Shown here piece by piece: positions 40,140-52,719 of a stretch of DNA of 64,000 nucleotides (position 1 is the first letter of the stretch; each line of letters starts with the position of its first letter). Origin of the DNA: Kudoa neothunni (Eukaryota > Cnidaria); NCBI GenBank assembly GCA_964304625.1, contig OZ199839.1, positions 3,472,001 to 3,536,000 of the forward strand, read 5' to 3'. A program made the position numbers and the translations under genes. The notes beneath the pieces were generated by a model. That model was not told the origin of the DNA. It made no database searches and worked only from the letters and a program-made list of their open reading frames with translations.

Positions 40140-42089
40140 ATTGGGCTATTCTAAAATCTTATATGTAACGGTTCGTATTTGACTGGTACAATTAGTCTTC
40201 TCTCTTGGTATTTGGATGTGTTTGTTAGCGTTTATTCAATGAGTGGCAAACCCAATAGAAGCATCCTCTGAATACTATAGTGTTCAAAGGTGGTAAAGGA
40301 ATACTCATTAAAAACCAACCAAAATGCCATGGTGAATCAATACAATTGGCCCTGCTTTATAAGTAATTCTATTCTAATTGAGTACATTCCGATCAAGGTC
40401 ATCCATTTCTATCAATTTTTCCAACCAACCTATACCGAAACAGGTTACTATGCGATGATAGAAACTAGTTCGACACTTTTCTGTAGAATTCTAATCTGTT
40501 CTATTCTAGTCTAACTATTGGTGTTAGTATTACGAATTTTGATAAATATTCAACTTATGAGAACATTAATTGATTTGTTTTATATGTTAGAATGAAATTG
40601 TATGATAAAAAGTAAAAAACTTTATGGTGATTAGTTACAAATTCCCAATGGAAATTCACTTTATGAACGTTTCATGATCATAAAAAATTTCTAGGGCAAT
40701 TTGCAAAATATTGTTGATAAATTAAGTTAAAAGATTGTTATCATAATAAAATTATTGTAAAGGTGTATCTATAAGTCTAAGGTTTTGCTAGGATGCAATT
40801 AAAATTATAAATAAACTTTTTTTATAAAATCTAGAACAAAAATTTTTGATTTAAGAAGTAAAAATTATTCGAAAGATGTGTACAGTTGTTTACCTTGAAG
40901 TGATTTAATTTTAAAAGAGCTTTGTCAAGGATACATTAATTTTCCTAGCTGATAGAGATATTCGAAAAGTAACTCAACATCATATCTTGATATTTTATCA
41001 ATCAAATGATTTTATATGAATAAAGAGAGATAAAATTTTAATTAAACTAACTAAACCCCTTACGCTGGCAGGAAACGTTAGATTCTCACTTTGTTCGAAT
41101 TAATTTGGTTATTGTTTCTTTGATGGCTATATTAATTTGATTTGTTTATTCTTCTTGTCCTTTGACTTCTTCAAATATTTAAATAATAAAGTTTTCATAG
41201 AATACTCAATAAAATTTTTAATTGAGAATATACAAGAAAACGTTTCTCATCACAAATCGTATCTAGTGTCTTGATAGGCCAAAGGATATTTCATTCAAAG
41301 TAATTTTTTTATTTGCAACTAATAATGCTTTTTCAAGCTTATTGAAGAATTTATTAAATTTAAATTTTTCTCCCATTAGTACCAAATGAGAGACAAAATT
41401 TTACTAATTACATAAGCTCAAATGATATATATTTAGAAAATCTTTTACACAGGCTTATAAATTCCACCAGGGATTAATTTATTTATATTTTTAGGTTTGT
41501 ATAATTTTCAGCCCAGAAAATACTTGGATTTCTCCACCAGAAATAATATCTCAATAGTGTATATGACATGATTTTTCTCAATTAAAACATATTTTTCTTC
41601 TCACTTTCATTCAATAAATTTATTTCGAATAATTCTTTATGTCGTGTGCTCATACGTTTCTCATTGATTATAAATATTAAAATTCACATTATCCGGAATT
41701 TACTGGTTGGATGCGGTAAAATTCGTAAATTTTTATAAAAAAGTAATCATTATCACATCCCCCCCATCACACATTTATGATAACTGAATCTTTTATATTC
41801 GAATATCAATAATATTCACTGGATTTTTACATAAATGTATTCTACATTTACGTTACCTCGTAAGTCCATGATTTTCATGCTTTGTTTTAGCATTCACATC
41901 ATAGAAATTAAACCTGTAATAATTCTACCATTTAAATTTAAAGTTCTTTATTACATTTTGTAAGATAATAGTTATTAGAATATTCTATTTTTAATTTAAT
42001 TTGTTCCAGCCTACCTTAAATGAGTATGATTCCAAGGATTATTACAGAGGTTCTCGGCCAGGGATAAATTTCCGATGACACTTGGTAAA
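40140..42089. other. Intergenic DNA
   Basis: Upstream of the secreted-protein gene on the minus strand; its left edge should hold that promoter. No gene recognised. At about 42035 a lone hAT-like end (CAGAGGTTCTCGGCC) has no partner. Confidence 0.45.
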
Positions 42090-42444
42090 TGAACCTTCTG
42101 AACAAAATGGGGTGTATTTCGACCCCACGCATGTAATACGGTCATTTTTTAAACATAAAAGGTTAGGTTAATTTGATTTTGACTTCATGTAATCTTCTAT
42201 ATTACAGAGATATTTAAGGAAATGTAATAAGGTATTCGTATTTTAAAAAAGAAAAAAAATTAAATCAAAAACACCTAAATAAAAATGAGGTATAAATCGA
42301 CCCCAGGTCTTTATGTTAAAATTGTTAGAAATACAAAATAATATTTATATTTGAAGTTTAAAGAAATTTAATCCGTAAAACATTGAATAAATAACCATAT
42401 ATTAGTGGTCACATTATATTCCGCACGCGTCATCATTTAAACTA

Positions 42445-43945
42445 TGAGTTCTTCTTCTGATTAATGCGATAGTTGCTCCGATTTTGATGGTCTCGATATT
42501 GAAAATTCATTTCTTCATGAAATCTCATCTGATGATGACATTTAATTGGTCACCTATTCCTTGCTTGACAAAAATGGGACGTTGAGGTCAGCTAATAAAC
42601 CTATTATTTCAAGAACTTAATTAGAAAATATTTTGAATAATCGTCCTGATGTGTCACCTTTCGCTTTATTGAGAGTGACCAATTTAGGTGATACTTCCCG
42701 ACTATTTTTGAATTAAGAAGTTTACTATCTGATCCTAAAATTTACAAATTTATTTAGGGTTAATCACTTAGGCAGTAGTTGAAATAATTTAGATGAAACC
42801 GAATTTGAAGGTTATATTGGATGTCTGTTGTTAATGGTTATTCATAAAGATCGGCAGAAACCCATTGCGGATTTATTTGGAGTTGACGAAGGGCAGCAAA
42901 TTTATAGAGGTCTTTTATATCTTAATAGAATCAGTCAAATTACAAGGGATCTCCACTTTGATGATCTGGGTACTCGATAACTGAGAAAAGAGGCTGATAA
43001 ATTTTTCCATATTCGGGACGTCTGGACTATTTGGAGTGATTTGCTTTCACGTAGTTTCCGCCCATTTAAACAATACATGCCTATCAAAACAGCCAAATAT
43101 GGCATTAGGTTATTTCTCGCAGTTGATCCTAGATAAACCTATGTGTATAATACCGACGTCTATTTGTGAAAGCAGAATCAACTAGGTAAAACGACAACAA
43201 ACGTCGGAAAAACATAGTATTGAAGTTATCTAGCCCACTGCATGGTTGCATGGTTCTGGTCGGAATTTTGTTTATGATAACTTTTTCACTTCTGTGGAAC
43301 TGGCAGACGAACTGCTAAGAATAAACTAATCTTATTTTGGACATTGAGATCTAATAAAAGATGAATTCCGCCATATTTAAGACCATTGAAAAATATTCCT
43401 GTCAATTCTCTTTTTATATTTGATGGTAAAAGGATGGTTTTGAGGTATTTTCCTAAGAGAAACAAACCTGTGTATATGTTATGCACTTCTGCAACTAATG
43501 CCAACGTTTCCGAAGAAGATCCCTACAAACCTGATGTAATAATCCATTATAACTTTGCGAAGGGGGGAGTTGATACTATTTCTCGGTTACTTGCATCGAT
43601 AAATGTAAGAGGACTCACTAGACGCTGGCCCCTGATTGAATTCTTCAACATGGTTGATATTTCTTTGACAAATGGGGTTTAGGTTTATAAAGAAATATTT
43701 CAACAATCCAACATAAGTAGGAGAAATTATTTAAAAAGGATGGCTGAATAGTTGACTGGTGTTTTAAAAACGCGAAGAAAAGGAGACAATTCAGCTAGCA
43801 TACTTGTGAATAACGCCTAAAAAATTCGATTCAAAGGTGTCCATTGTGTGAAAAAAAATATCAAAGCCTCAGCAAAATGTCATAATTGTAACGCATCATG
43901 GTGTAGAAAACATTTTAAAACTGTTTGTTTGAATTTTTTATGATA
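42445..43945 (+). pseudogene. piggyBac transposase, broken
   Basis: Nearly the whole transposase can be followed through several frames and stops. There is an acidic N-terminus (SSDDDI), then EFEGYIGCLLLMVIHKDRQKP, DLHFDDLGTR, IRDVWTIWSDLL, an FKQYMPIKTAKYGIRLFL block, VYMLCTSATNAN, NFAKGGVDTISRL, TRRWPLIEFFNMVDIS, and a C-terminal Cys/His zinc motif (CHNCNASWCRKH). Multiple in-frame stops and shifts make it inactive. It is the most complete piggyBac copy in the window. Confidence 0.9.
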
Positions 43946-44301
43946 CTATTTCTGTTATTTAACATCTTGTCTCGTTTATATCGAGATAAAGTTTGTTTAA
44001 TAATTTTTTAACCGTTTAGAATATTAGAAATGAAGAAAAAACAAAATTTTAAGCGCATATACTGGCGTTTCCTTATTCTTGATATAATTAAATCATCAAA
44101 AACTTAATTTTTCCCATTAATCGCACACGCGCGATACGATGTTAGCAATTTTATTACGCTTTTTTTACAATACTTCGTCGATGGATATTGCTTAAAATTT
44201 GTATAAACAGTTTAATTTATATTTACTATGCAAATACTAAAAAAGAAGGTGGGGTCGAAATACACCCCAATTTTATTTGGAAGATGTAATTTTTCAAGCT
44301 A

Positions 44302-46222
44302 CAGTCGAACCTGGATATTGCGTAATTTTTTTCCATTACCAAAAAATTTCGCAATATAGGGTATTGGCGCAAGAGCATTATGTATAAGAACAAAAATTTA
44401 TTCTTGTTTAAAATAACTAGTAATTTCCGTCTGTTTATGCCATTTTTAATTATGTCAGATATGAAATCCATAACTGGGTGCGTTGAAAATAATGCTGTTG
44501 GGTTTTCTTGCATAAAAGCTTTTTTGATTAAATTGATCGCTTGTTTAAGTTCCTAAGTTGACACAAGCATTTCATCTTTTACAAAATCCAGATCGACATC
44601 CTCTTTAGATTTATCGGTTTCGTGCGTTTCAGGTAAATCTATTGTTTCCTCGTGCACTTTTCCTCCTCTTCAATGTTGTTGATTTCGTCAAATTTTTTAA
44701 ATAAAAAATAAGGTTGATGAAAAATGTAAAAGTGTGACAAAATTTTCACCATCATTATCAGGAAAATCTTGAGGTAAGATTTCACCATCTAATAATTTTT
44801 AATGCAGGATTATAAAGGATGGAAATACAATGATCAAAAAGTCTAGATTTTCTGAAACAATTTTGAATAGTAATCGTAGATACGTTTTCCCGTGTCTGCT
44901 TCAAAGTTTTCATGTAGTCTAAAACGGTATAATTAATCAAATTTGAAGTGCTGTCTTCAGATAATTGATAGTTTGTCAAAATTTTACGATACTGTTATTT
45001 TAAACTGCGTATGACACCAAAGTTCATTGGTTGTGGTACACTTGTGGTGTTTTTAGGTAAAAATACCAGTTTAACATTTTCAAATTCATGAAGGTTTTGT
45101 GGATGCACAGGGCACTGATCCAATAATATTAGAACTTTCCTTTTTTCTTCTTGGAATTTTTTATCATGGATTTAAGGACATCGTAAAAAATTTCAGAAGA
45201 CATCCAAGCATTTTTATTGTGCATAATTTTTCAAAGGAAGTGGCTCTGATGTATTTAAACACCTGGATTTTTGATACTTCCCTATTACAATAAGTGGGAA
45301 TTTTTCCGCTATTAAAGACGCAGACACAAGAACGGTAACCCTTTTCTTGGATCGTTTCATTCCTTTTACGTCGGATTTGTCATTTGGAGTATACGTGTGT
45401 AAGAGTAACTGTTCATAAAAAAGAGACGTTTCATCCATATTTATTATGCATTTTTTGTATCCTTGTGAGATTTCTGGAAATTTAACCAAAAAATCCAGTA
45501 CAGTTTGATTATTCACATTGCTGGCTTCACCGTGTAATTTTTTTATAATGAATACAGTATCTATTTTTAAATCCCGCGAACCAACCACTACTACCGGCAA
45601 ATTCATCAAGCCCTATAGATTTAGCGATACTTTTGGCCTTTTCAACAATCAAGTATGCAGGGACAATCTTCTTCTGATTTCGCATTTTAGTAATCCACAC
45701 ATAGAGTAAATTGTCCAGCTCCCTGTATTTGCCTTCTTTCATTATTTTTCTTGAAGCCGAAACCGTAGAATTAATAATATCATTTTGAGCAGCTAAAATC
45801 CTATCAAGTGTAGAGCGCCCTGCAAATATACTTTAATGGGGTTAGATAATTTTATATTACTAGATAGCTTGAAATATTTAACAGTCATTGCTTTTGCTCC
45901 TTTAAGAGATTAATGGAATTATAGTATTGGATAATTTCAATTTTTTCAGCTACCGTTCGCTGGTTCCTTGCCATTTTTGTTTCGCAGAATTCGAAAAGAA
46001 GATTAAGCGGGAATTAAACTAAACAAAATGTTACGCAATAGAGAGATTTTAGTTTTAGCGCAATATCTTAAATTTTTACTTCGTTAGTAGCAACTTTTTA
46101 TCTTAGCTTGCTTTGTTAACATCTATTTAAATAGTATATACGCAATGTTTAATTAAAAAAATCTAAGATATACGTTATATTTCAATAAACTTGTGAAATT
46201 ACGCAATATCCAGGTTCGACTA
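44302..46222 (-). mobile_element. Tigger (pogo-family) DNA transposon, 1921 bp
   Basis: Ends are CAGTCGAACCTGGATATTG and, inverted, the same sequence with one changed terminal base. TA dinucleotides flank both sides (44300-44301 and 46223-46224), the Tc1-mariner target duplication. The size and a minus-strand transposase remnant match Tigger. It lies within the right arm of a piggyBac and is therefore younger than it. Confidence 0.92.
45214..45990 (-). pseudogene. Tigger transposase remnant (CENP-B/DDE type)
   Basis: On the minus strand the protein starts MARNQRTVAEKIEIIQYY (psq-type helix-turn-helix). It continues through a CENP-B-like DNA-binding domain (ELDNLLYVWITKMRNQKK...FAGSSGWFAGFKNRY) and the start of a DDE domain (KCIINMDETSLFYEQ, then KRVTVLVSASL and FPLIVIGK). 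Stops break the frame after the first helix and the C-terminal catalytic acids are not readable, so the copy is dead. Confidence 0.9.
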
Positions 46223-46243
46223 TATTTATATTTAGAAGGTTAA

Positions 46244-47104
46244 GTAACATCAACATTAGATAACGTCAATTTTTACATAATGCGGCTTCTTGCACACTCA
46301 AGAATTCCTAAAAAATTATATTGATATGAGCTATTAAAATCAGTTAAGATGTTGGCAGAAATGCTTAAAATATTTTAGGGAATATGTAATTAACAACTAT
46401 TTATAAAATTATTTTCATTCTCTGTCTTTAACTACTCGTTTATCTTATAGAGATGTAACCTAGTAATACTTAAATAAGTATACAACCTTAAAGTAGATAT
46501 GGATTCAGCTCACAAGTTAATGGAGTAAACTTAGAAAAACCGTTGAGCAGCCTGGACCCTGGATTGTTAGATAAATACATAATGAAACAATAATGCTGAA
46601 TAATATCCCGACAGAGAGCGGGTTACTTGATTGAATTAATAAAGAATAGACCGACCCTTAAAAATGCAAACCGAACTCCCAATAAAATACAGAAATTTAA
46701 GTCAGCAACATCACATTTTAAAAAGATACATTTTCATCATTAATTCATTACAAAATTTGCCTCCATTATCAAATTTTCTCTGCCTAGAAAAAAATCGAAA
46801 TGTAGACATATCCCCCAAAGAAATCCCGATTATCGTTGATTCACTGTATTTTAATTTTAAAACATGCCAGATTCTTAAAATTTAAGTAATTTCCAATTAT
46901 TTACAAATTTTTGTAGGTAAAAATCTTTTATTAAAAAAACGAATTTTATATAAAGTATTCGGAGAATTTTTCATTTTTCATTCACTCGTCCTCGGACACC
47001 AAAGTTTAATTCTCGACAAATTTTCAAAATCATACGCATATATGGAAAAATATATACACACGAATAATTTATAATTTTAATTATTCAAATGTTGATTTTT
47101 CGTT
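46244..47104. other. Spacer upstream of SMARCD
   Basis: No gene is supported. A 73-codon frame at 46664-46885 shows no family resemblance. The right edge should contain SMARCD promoter DNA. Confidence 0.45.
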
Positions 47105-47116
47105 TGCGCGTGCGCA
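47105..47116 (-). promoter_or_regulatory. NRF-1-type site before SMARCD
   Basis: TGCGCGTGCGCA reads on the minus strand as TGCGCACGCGCA, a perfect match to YGCGCAYGCGCR. It ends 15 bp before the SMARCD start codon, almost the same spacing as in the SR-cyclophilin gene. Confidence 0.75.
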
Positions 47117-47131
47117 ATAATTCCACTACTA

Positions 47132-48893
47132 ATGAAAAGATCTTCCGCTAGGTGATTTAAATATTTTTTGTATATTTATAACGATGTTTTAGTTTTTCTC
47201 GTAGTAATATACATGGAAAAGTAAACACAATAACTTTGTCTTTTCAAAATAAATATGTATCTATGTTTCTAGTTGTCTAAGATAACCGGTTTGTGTCCGG
47301 AGATGAGCTTATTCAATGTCCTCTACTCGAAAGAGCAAGCCATTGATAATGTATTAACTAGAAAGGCTTGTATCTATAAACGTGAACTCGGAAACAGAGG
47401 ATTCGAATTGAATTTAATGAGAATTCAGGTGATATCCACTTTTGGTTACGAACCACCCATTCCTGATAATACTTCTGTAAATGAAAATTTGGATGCAACA
47501 GCTGATAGAAATTATAACCTAAATCAATCTTCTGAATTGCCTCAATGGAACACTGCTTCCGAGTCTCCAAATACATGGTATCTAACCATTCGAAGTAAAT
47601 GGAGTTGAATAAAAAACCAACAGAGAACCTAACCAATCTGATATGTAGATTTTTTGTTGGATCCCATCTCTCATAATGACATAAAAGCGTTTGGGTCAAT
47701 TCAACCTGATCAAACAGGTAAAATTTAAGTATCCACTCAGGTGCGCCCTTCTGACAACCAAATATAGATACCAATTGTTCGGAAGAAACATCTCTCAGGG
47801 ATATGTTCAGTTCAATCTATATATTTAGAGATGAAGAACAAACTATACTAAAATCCACCATGTATGTGAAAGACAAGAACAACCAATCTCCACCAATAAT
47901 ATCATCCAATGCTACCTACTCTCCAGAGGGAGGATTCCGCGTTAAATTCCCCCTCAATAGCGAACAACCCACCCTAAGATATAAAATTGTTTGCAGTTTG
48001 AACCAATTCACTACTCAATATAAACTTAATTCTGAGTTGGCAACAGTTATCGGTTGTAATGGTGGATCTTTTCCACGTATACTTTGCTCCTTATACAATT
48101 ACATCCATTGCAATAATCTACTGTCTGAAAATGATATGTGTTTGGTGATGTGCGATGATAAACTGAAAAGGGTTGGTTTCTCTTGATGGCTACCAAACAA
48201 CAATTTCAATTGCCAATTGTTTGTAGGTGTTTGCGACAGATCAATTTTATTTGAAAGATGTCGTGGTTATGTTACCAAAATTTTTCGAAAGACCCGATCC
48301 TATCATTATCAAAAATGTGTTGGCCAACCCTGCTTTTTTCCCAGCCAATACTAACAATCAATCCAACACAGGCGACAATCAATTCAATAGACCCCCTTAT
48401 TTTCATGAGGAGTTCGTGCCCGTTGAAGTAACCGATTGGGTAGGTTGATACTGTTCTGATCTATGTCTAAGGTGCCCACATGCTACAATCATTACTTGAA
48501 ACGAATTGTTGATGTTTTCGGACCAAGACTCACTATTGATGATGCAATTTCTTCATTTAAATCTGATTCAGCCCAGGAGAACCAAAACAAAATAACCGCT
48601 AACGATGAGGACAATAGTAGAATGATCACGCTCCACGAAGAAATCAATCATCTAATCAATGAATGTGTAGAAATCAGCGGCAAAATAGAGCATCTTAATA
48701 GATTTGTTAAAAACCCTCGGATACAATTAATTGACAACTTTAAAGTGAGTTTATTTTCTCCAAAATAATTTGTTCTTATTTCATGATTAAGATATGTGAA
48801 TATGAGTCAGATAAGACTTTATCGTCAAATTTCACCCTTGACAACACCACTCGCCTACTCATGGATAGTATCGTTAAGAGTGGTCAGACATAA
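47132..48893 (+). CDS. SMARCD1: SWI/SNF subunit BAF60 (SMARCD family)
   Basis: Core subunit of the SWI/SNF chromatin remodeller that links the complex to transcription factors. Eight exons join without a frame break to 472 residues (human about 515): 47132-47151, 47205-47220, 47273-47594, 47649-47717, 47768-48171, 48227-48439, 48472-48744 and 48792-48893. Exon 2 is a 16-nt micro-exon and intron 6 is only 32 bp. The N-terminal part (CPEMSLFNVLYSKEQAID, human VPESQAYMDLL...LDQTI) leads to the SWIB domain (about residues 195-265; FTTQYKLNSELATVIG, LYNYIHCNNLL, MCDDKLKRVF) and the following PDPIIIKNVL block. The C-terminal coiled segment (LHEEINHLINECVEISGKI) matches the family. SMARCD1, 2 and 3 cannot be told apart here; invertebrates usually have one gene. 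Confidence 0.93.
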
Positions 48894-49811
48894 ACCTTGT
48901 TAATTTTATTTAACTCAACCTTGTTTTTCTTTTTGTATTTATCTTTTCTTGAGCATGAGCTTTATTACCTAAAATCATTTTTTCTAAGTAATTCAGTTAA
49001 ATACAGAAGGTGTTAAGAAATTAGTCATTTCTTTTGGAGTGAAAAAATATTATGAATTTCAGGCGAGCAACGCAGAATTCGTAGTATATGTGACGTTTGT
49101 ATCTCGTATTAAGGTTCTAGACTATTATTATTTAATTTTTATAGAAAAATTAATTATTTTCCAGCTTTTAAATCATTAAAGTTTCTATTATAGAAATCGT
49201 GACAAATTTTTACAATATATGTAGGCATAAATTAATTTTATATGCACACTTAATAATGCGTACATCAATAATCCGTCCTTGCATTTTTGTAATTTTATTT
49301 TACAAAATAAAGATGATTATGCGCTAAACTTGTTTTCTATCTGTGGAAATCATGGATTTATGGTTTTTCAGGAAATACCAAAAATTTATTATCATAACAA
49401 GGGGAGGTTCGATGAAGATTTTATATGGCTCTAAGAAATCGATTATAGTGAAAATCTATCATGAAATCACAAATTTCAACAATCCTTCCTAAATATACCA
49501 CAAAAATGGTAAAAATGCTTATATCTTCCTTCTCAATAACAATGATACAATTAATTATCATTAAAATGGAATTATCAGAGTTGGATTTTATCTGAATGTC
49601 ATTTTTAATTATGTTTATTGAACGCTGTGGAAAGCAGAGCAATTTAAAACCCAACCGCCCAAATAGTATACGACATATATCTAATCACGACGCAAAATTT
49701 ATCAAAATTAAAAAGCACATAAAGACAAGATTATATTAATTCAAAAATAACGACGAGAAAAAATAAAATGCAGATAGTTAATGCTGAACGTCAAACGTCC
49801 TCTTCGTCAGG
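48894..49811. other. Convergent spacer after SMARCD
   Basis: Lies between the SMARCD stop and the stop of the membrane-protein gene on the minus strand, so it should hold both 3' UTRs. A 77-codon minus frame at 49421-49654 has no support. Confidence 0.45.
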
Positions 49812-50849
49812 TTAGTCAGGTGAGTGATTTCTCGACGCGCAACAGAGAATCAATCCCAGAGGTTGTAAACAGAACCCTAAAAAGGATACAATCGAGCCAA
49901 CACCAACATTGAAGGTATAACGTGCTTCAGCCATTACAGCTATTTGAGGCAGCACAACAAATAACAGCGTAACCAACACTATAATTCCATTTATTCACTA
50001 TCCAATTAAATACCATTTACAATTCATCCCTAGATTCACACAGTATATAGCATAGATATTCTGCCAGAATATATGGCTAAGAAGTGACGCAAATATAACT
50101 ATCATGTCCAAAATATTGATTAGCATAATCATTAGAAGAAATAGCAATAAGGACGTTGGCTTCCTTACAACTAGATTATAAATCATTAGTAGATTTAGCT
50201 CTTCAACCTAACATACCTGTGTTGCCAGTCCACGATAAAATGACACAACTCTTTGACATAGCTAGACAAATAAAAACAAGTGAGATAATTTATATTTACT
50301 AAATTTTGGGATGTTCTCTACAAAATAAACTTAGCCACAATCACATGTAAAATGGTAAGGTACCCAAGGTTCTATTTTTCAATATTTCATCGGCTTTCTT
50401 ACTCAACACACCTAAACTTAGACACATTGATATCTGTCTGTAGGAGCAAGAGTATTACGGGAGTATTTGAAAGCTTCTGAGATAGTGGTGGCTAAAATCG
50501 ATTATACATACAAATACGGCAACTGGGTGAAAAATCAATTACAGTATCTTAGATAGGCCAGCTCATTATAGCATTTGATTGTATCATCAGTCTTTCTCAA
50601 CAAACAACCACCCAATAAACCAGATATTATTGTATAGTTTTGAGCGTTTTCCGGGTGACTACTCACAGGATACTTCCCCAGATTGAGCGATAAATAATTG
50701 CTTGAATGGAATGCAACCAATATCAGAACGTATCCTGCAATGTATAATGTACTGCCGCTCAACCTTAAAACAACCAATTTATGTCTACTTTTAGCCGTTC
50801 CCACCATAACGTACAATAATATCAATTCTGTTGATCTTCTAGTACTCAT
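49812..50849 (-). CDS. Unidentified multi-pass membrane protein
   Basis: Several short minus-strand exons appear to form one small membrane protein; the family is not recognised. The first exon, from ATG 50849, gives a basic N-terminus and a span (GSTLYIAGYVLILVAF), followed by a polar loop with an N-glycosylation site (NYT). Central exon-like pieces near 50490-50220 are bounded by GT/AG pairs. Further spans are LLLFLLMIMLINILDMIVIFA (50160-50080) and a last one containing VGSIVSFLGFCLQPLGLIL before CCASRN and a stop at 49812-49814. Four spans with a Cys-rich end would fit a tetraspan or claudin-like protein, but exon joining in the middle is uncertain. Two adjacent genes cannot be ruled out. 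Confidence 0.4.
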
Positions 50850-52715
50850 ACCTCACTTTAAGTAATTAGCGACCGTACTTTGATTGAAGCTAAAGTTTTT
50901 CCGAAAGGTTTACACTAGCTTAATTCTAAGAAAAAAAAGGGTAATTATAGTCCTTTCAACCCGTCTTATCTGGTCTACGTTTCAAATATTAGATCATTGT
51001 CGGAATGACGGAAAATAATACGTACACTCTGTTTAACTATACAATGTATCGACAATGTAATAAATTGTCCTAGTTTAACTTTTCTCCTTATTTCTAACAA
51101 AAATACTAGTTTTTATCCAAATGTTTATTTCTCATTTAATATATTTAAAATAAAGAAAATAAAGTGTATTTTTTATAATAAAAACAGTGACAAACTTGAC
51201 CATTGATAGTTAAATGAAACGGTTCTTATCTAAAGCCTTGTCTTTCGTAAGATCATACTAACTATGCATGCATCTGATAACATATTTATAGTCGAACAGT
51301 TTTTTCTGATGGACTATACCTATGATTTTTAATCATAGATCCGGTCTATTGCATCTCCAAACAATTATTTTTTTGGAGACTAAAGATTTAAACTCCAAAT
51401 TAATTTTATAATCCTTTGATATTGAAGCGGGCTATTATTAAATAAACCTATTTATTTTCGTGAGCCATATTTTTGCAACAGTTATGATCGGTTTACCTTA
51501 AATGTTAGTCATGATTATTCTCTCATCAGCCGCAAAACGTCACTGACCTGTCAATGTCTACTGGCCAAAAATATAAGGAGAGGATTTGTCGATAATAATT
51601 CCAAAAGTGTAGAATCTCTTAAATAACATATTTAATAAATAGTGATCTTTTAATAGTATTAAAATTATTTATATTCACCGCCTTGTATATTATGCTGAGC
51701 TACTGTTGATATTTTATTTGTGTTGTTGACAAAAAGAAACGGCTATTATTTATGATCTAATTTTTTACAATTTTATCCGCTTTAAAAATGATTGAGTTTT
51801 AATAAAAAAGCTTCTCAAAATGTGTTTATACTTTAAAATAATTTTTTACATATTTTGAACAGTTTGTTGGAAAACAAAGCAACTGTAATACATATCCATA
51901 ATATTGCCAGATATGAGGGTAACGCTTAATTTCACAAATTAATCATAAATCAGTTTTTACTGGCGGCGACAAAGTTTAATGTTCAATTAAATTCTAATGT
52001 TATAAGTAAAAGAATCAATGTATATTTATAATTAAATATCTTGATGTATATCTTCTATCATATATGTTTTAGTTTACATTATCTAATTCTATAATTCATG
52101 TTGAAAAAATAAGATCGGTAAATTATTTATCCAATAGCAACGGTGTATTTTTCCAAACAAATACGAATTTATTAAATTTTTTTGATTATGGCCTTTGAAA
52201 TTAATTTCTGATTTGTTTTAGAAAATAATAGCAAGATCAACTTGAGTAAATAAACTGAAAACTGTTCGGTTTTTAAACTGATGGTCTCTTATGGAAACTT
52301 GGGAAGTGCAAATATTATATAACTTTCTAGTAATAAGGAGAACTTTCAATAATACCGGGTTTCACTCCCAATTTCGGAAATGACGACAATCGATTTCGGG
52401 AACTTCATAAAAAATAATATAAAATAAAATTATAAAAAAATAATTAGCATTATTCTCTAACTATATTTTCAATACGATGGAATTTTACATTACTCTTTAC
52501 TACGATAAATGCGACATCCCCACTAACAGATTTTATCCTATTAAGGAAGTCTTGGACGACATCAGTACTTATTACCTAAAACTTATTTCGCATAGAACAG
52601 CTCCCATTGCAGAAACATCTAAAATCATACAAACGTTTTGTCCCCCGCTATTCTGCACAATAGAAATTGATGTAACATCCCTAAATGTCTGGGCGTGAGA
52701 GCAGTTCTTGTAAGA
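50850..52715. other. Intergenic DNA
   Basis: No gene is recognised. A 73-codon frame at 52477-52698 (start MEFYITLYYDKCDIPTNRF) ends just before a piggyBac insertion. It could be an exon whose continuation was displaced, but no family match supports that. Confidence 0.4.
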
Positions 52716-52719
52716 TTAA

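Larger units (their letters stand above)
42094..46239 (+). mobile_element. piggyBac element split by a Tigger insertion
   Basis: The left end starts CCTTCTGAACAAAAT after a worn target (TGAA), and the right end is the inverse CCTTCTAAATATAAA followed by an intact TTAA at 46240-46243. Inner palindromes GGGGTGTATTTCGACCCCA occur in inverted orientation near 42108 and 44254. The right terminal arm is interrupted by a Tigger (44302-46222). Without it the piggyBac is about 2.2 kb, full size, and contains a recognisable but broken transposase. Confidence 0.88.

Noticed and set aside
42038-42055. hAT-like left end CAGAGGTTCTCGGCC
   Set aside because: No matching right end or 8-bp duplication was found before the piggyBac that follows.
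46664-46885. Open frame upstream of SMARCD as its first exon
   Set aside because: The small exons 47132-47151 and 47205-47220 give an exact frame and alignment; the upstream frame is not needed and resembles nothing.
52477-52698. 73-codon open frame ending next to a piggyBac
   Set aside because: It could be a displaced exon, but nothing in the sequence identifies it; not called as a gene.
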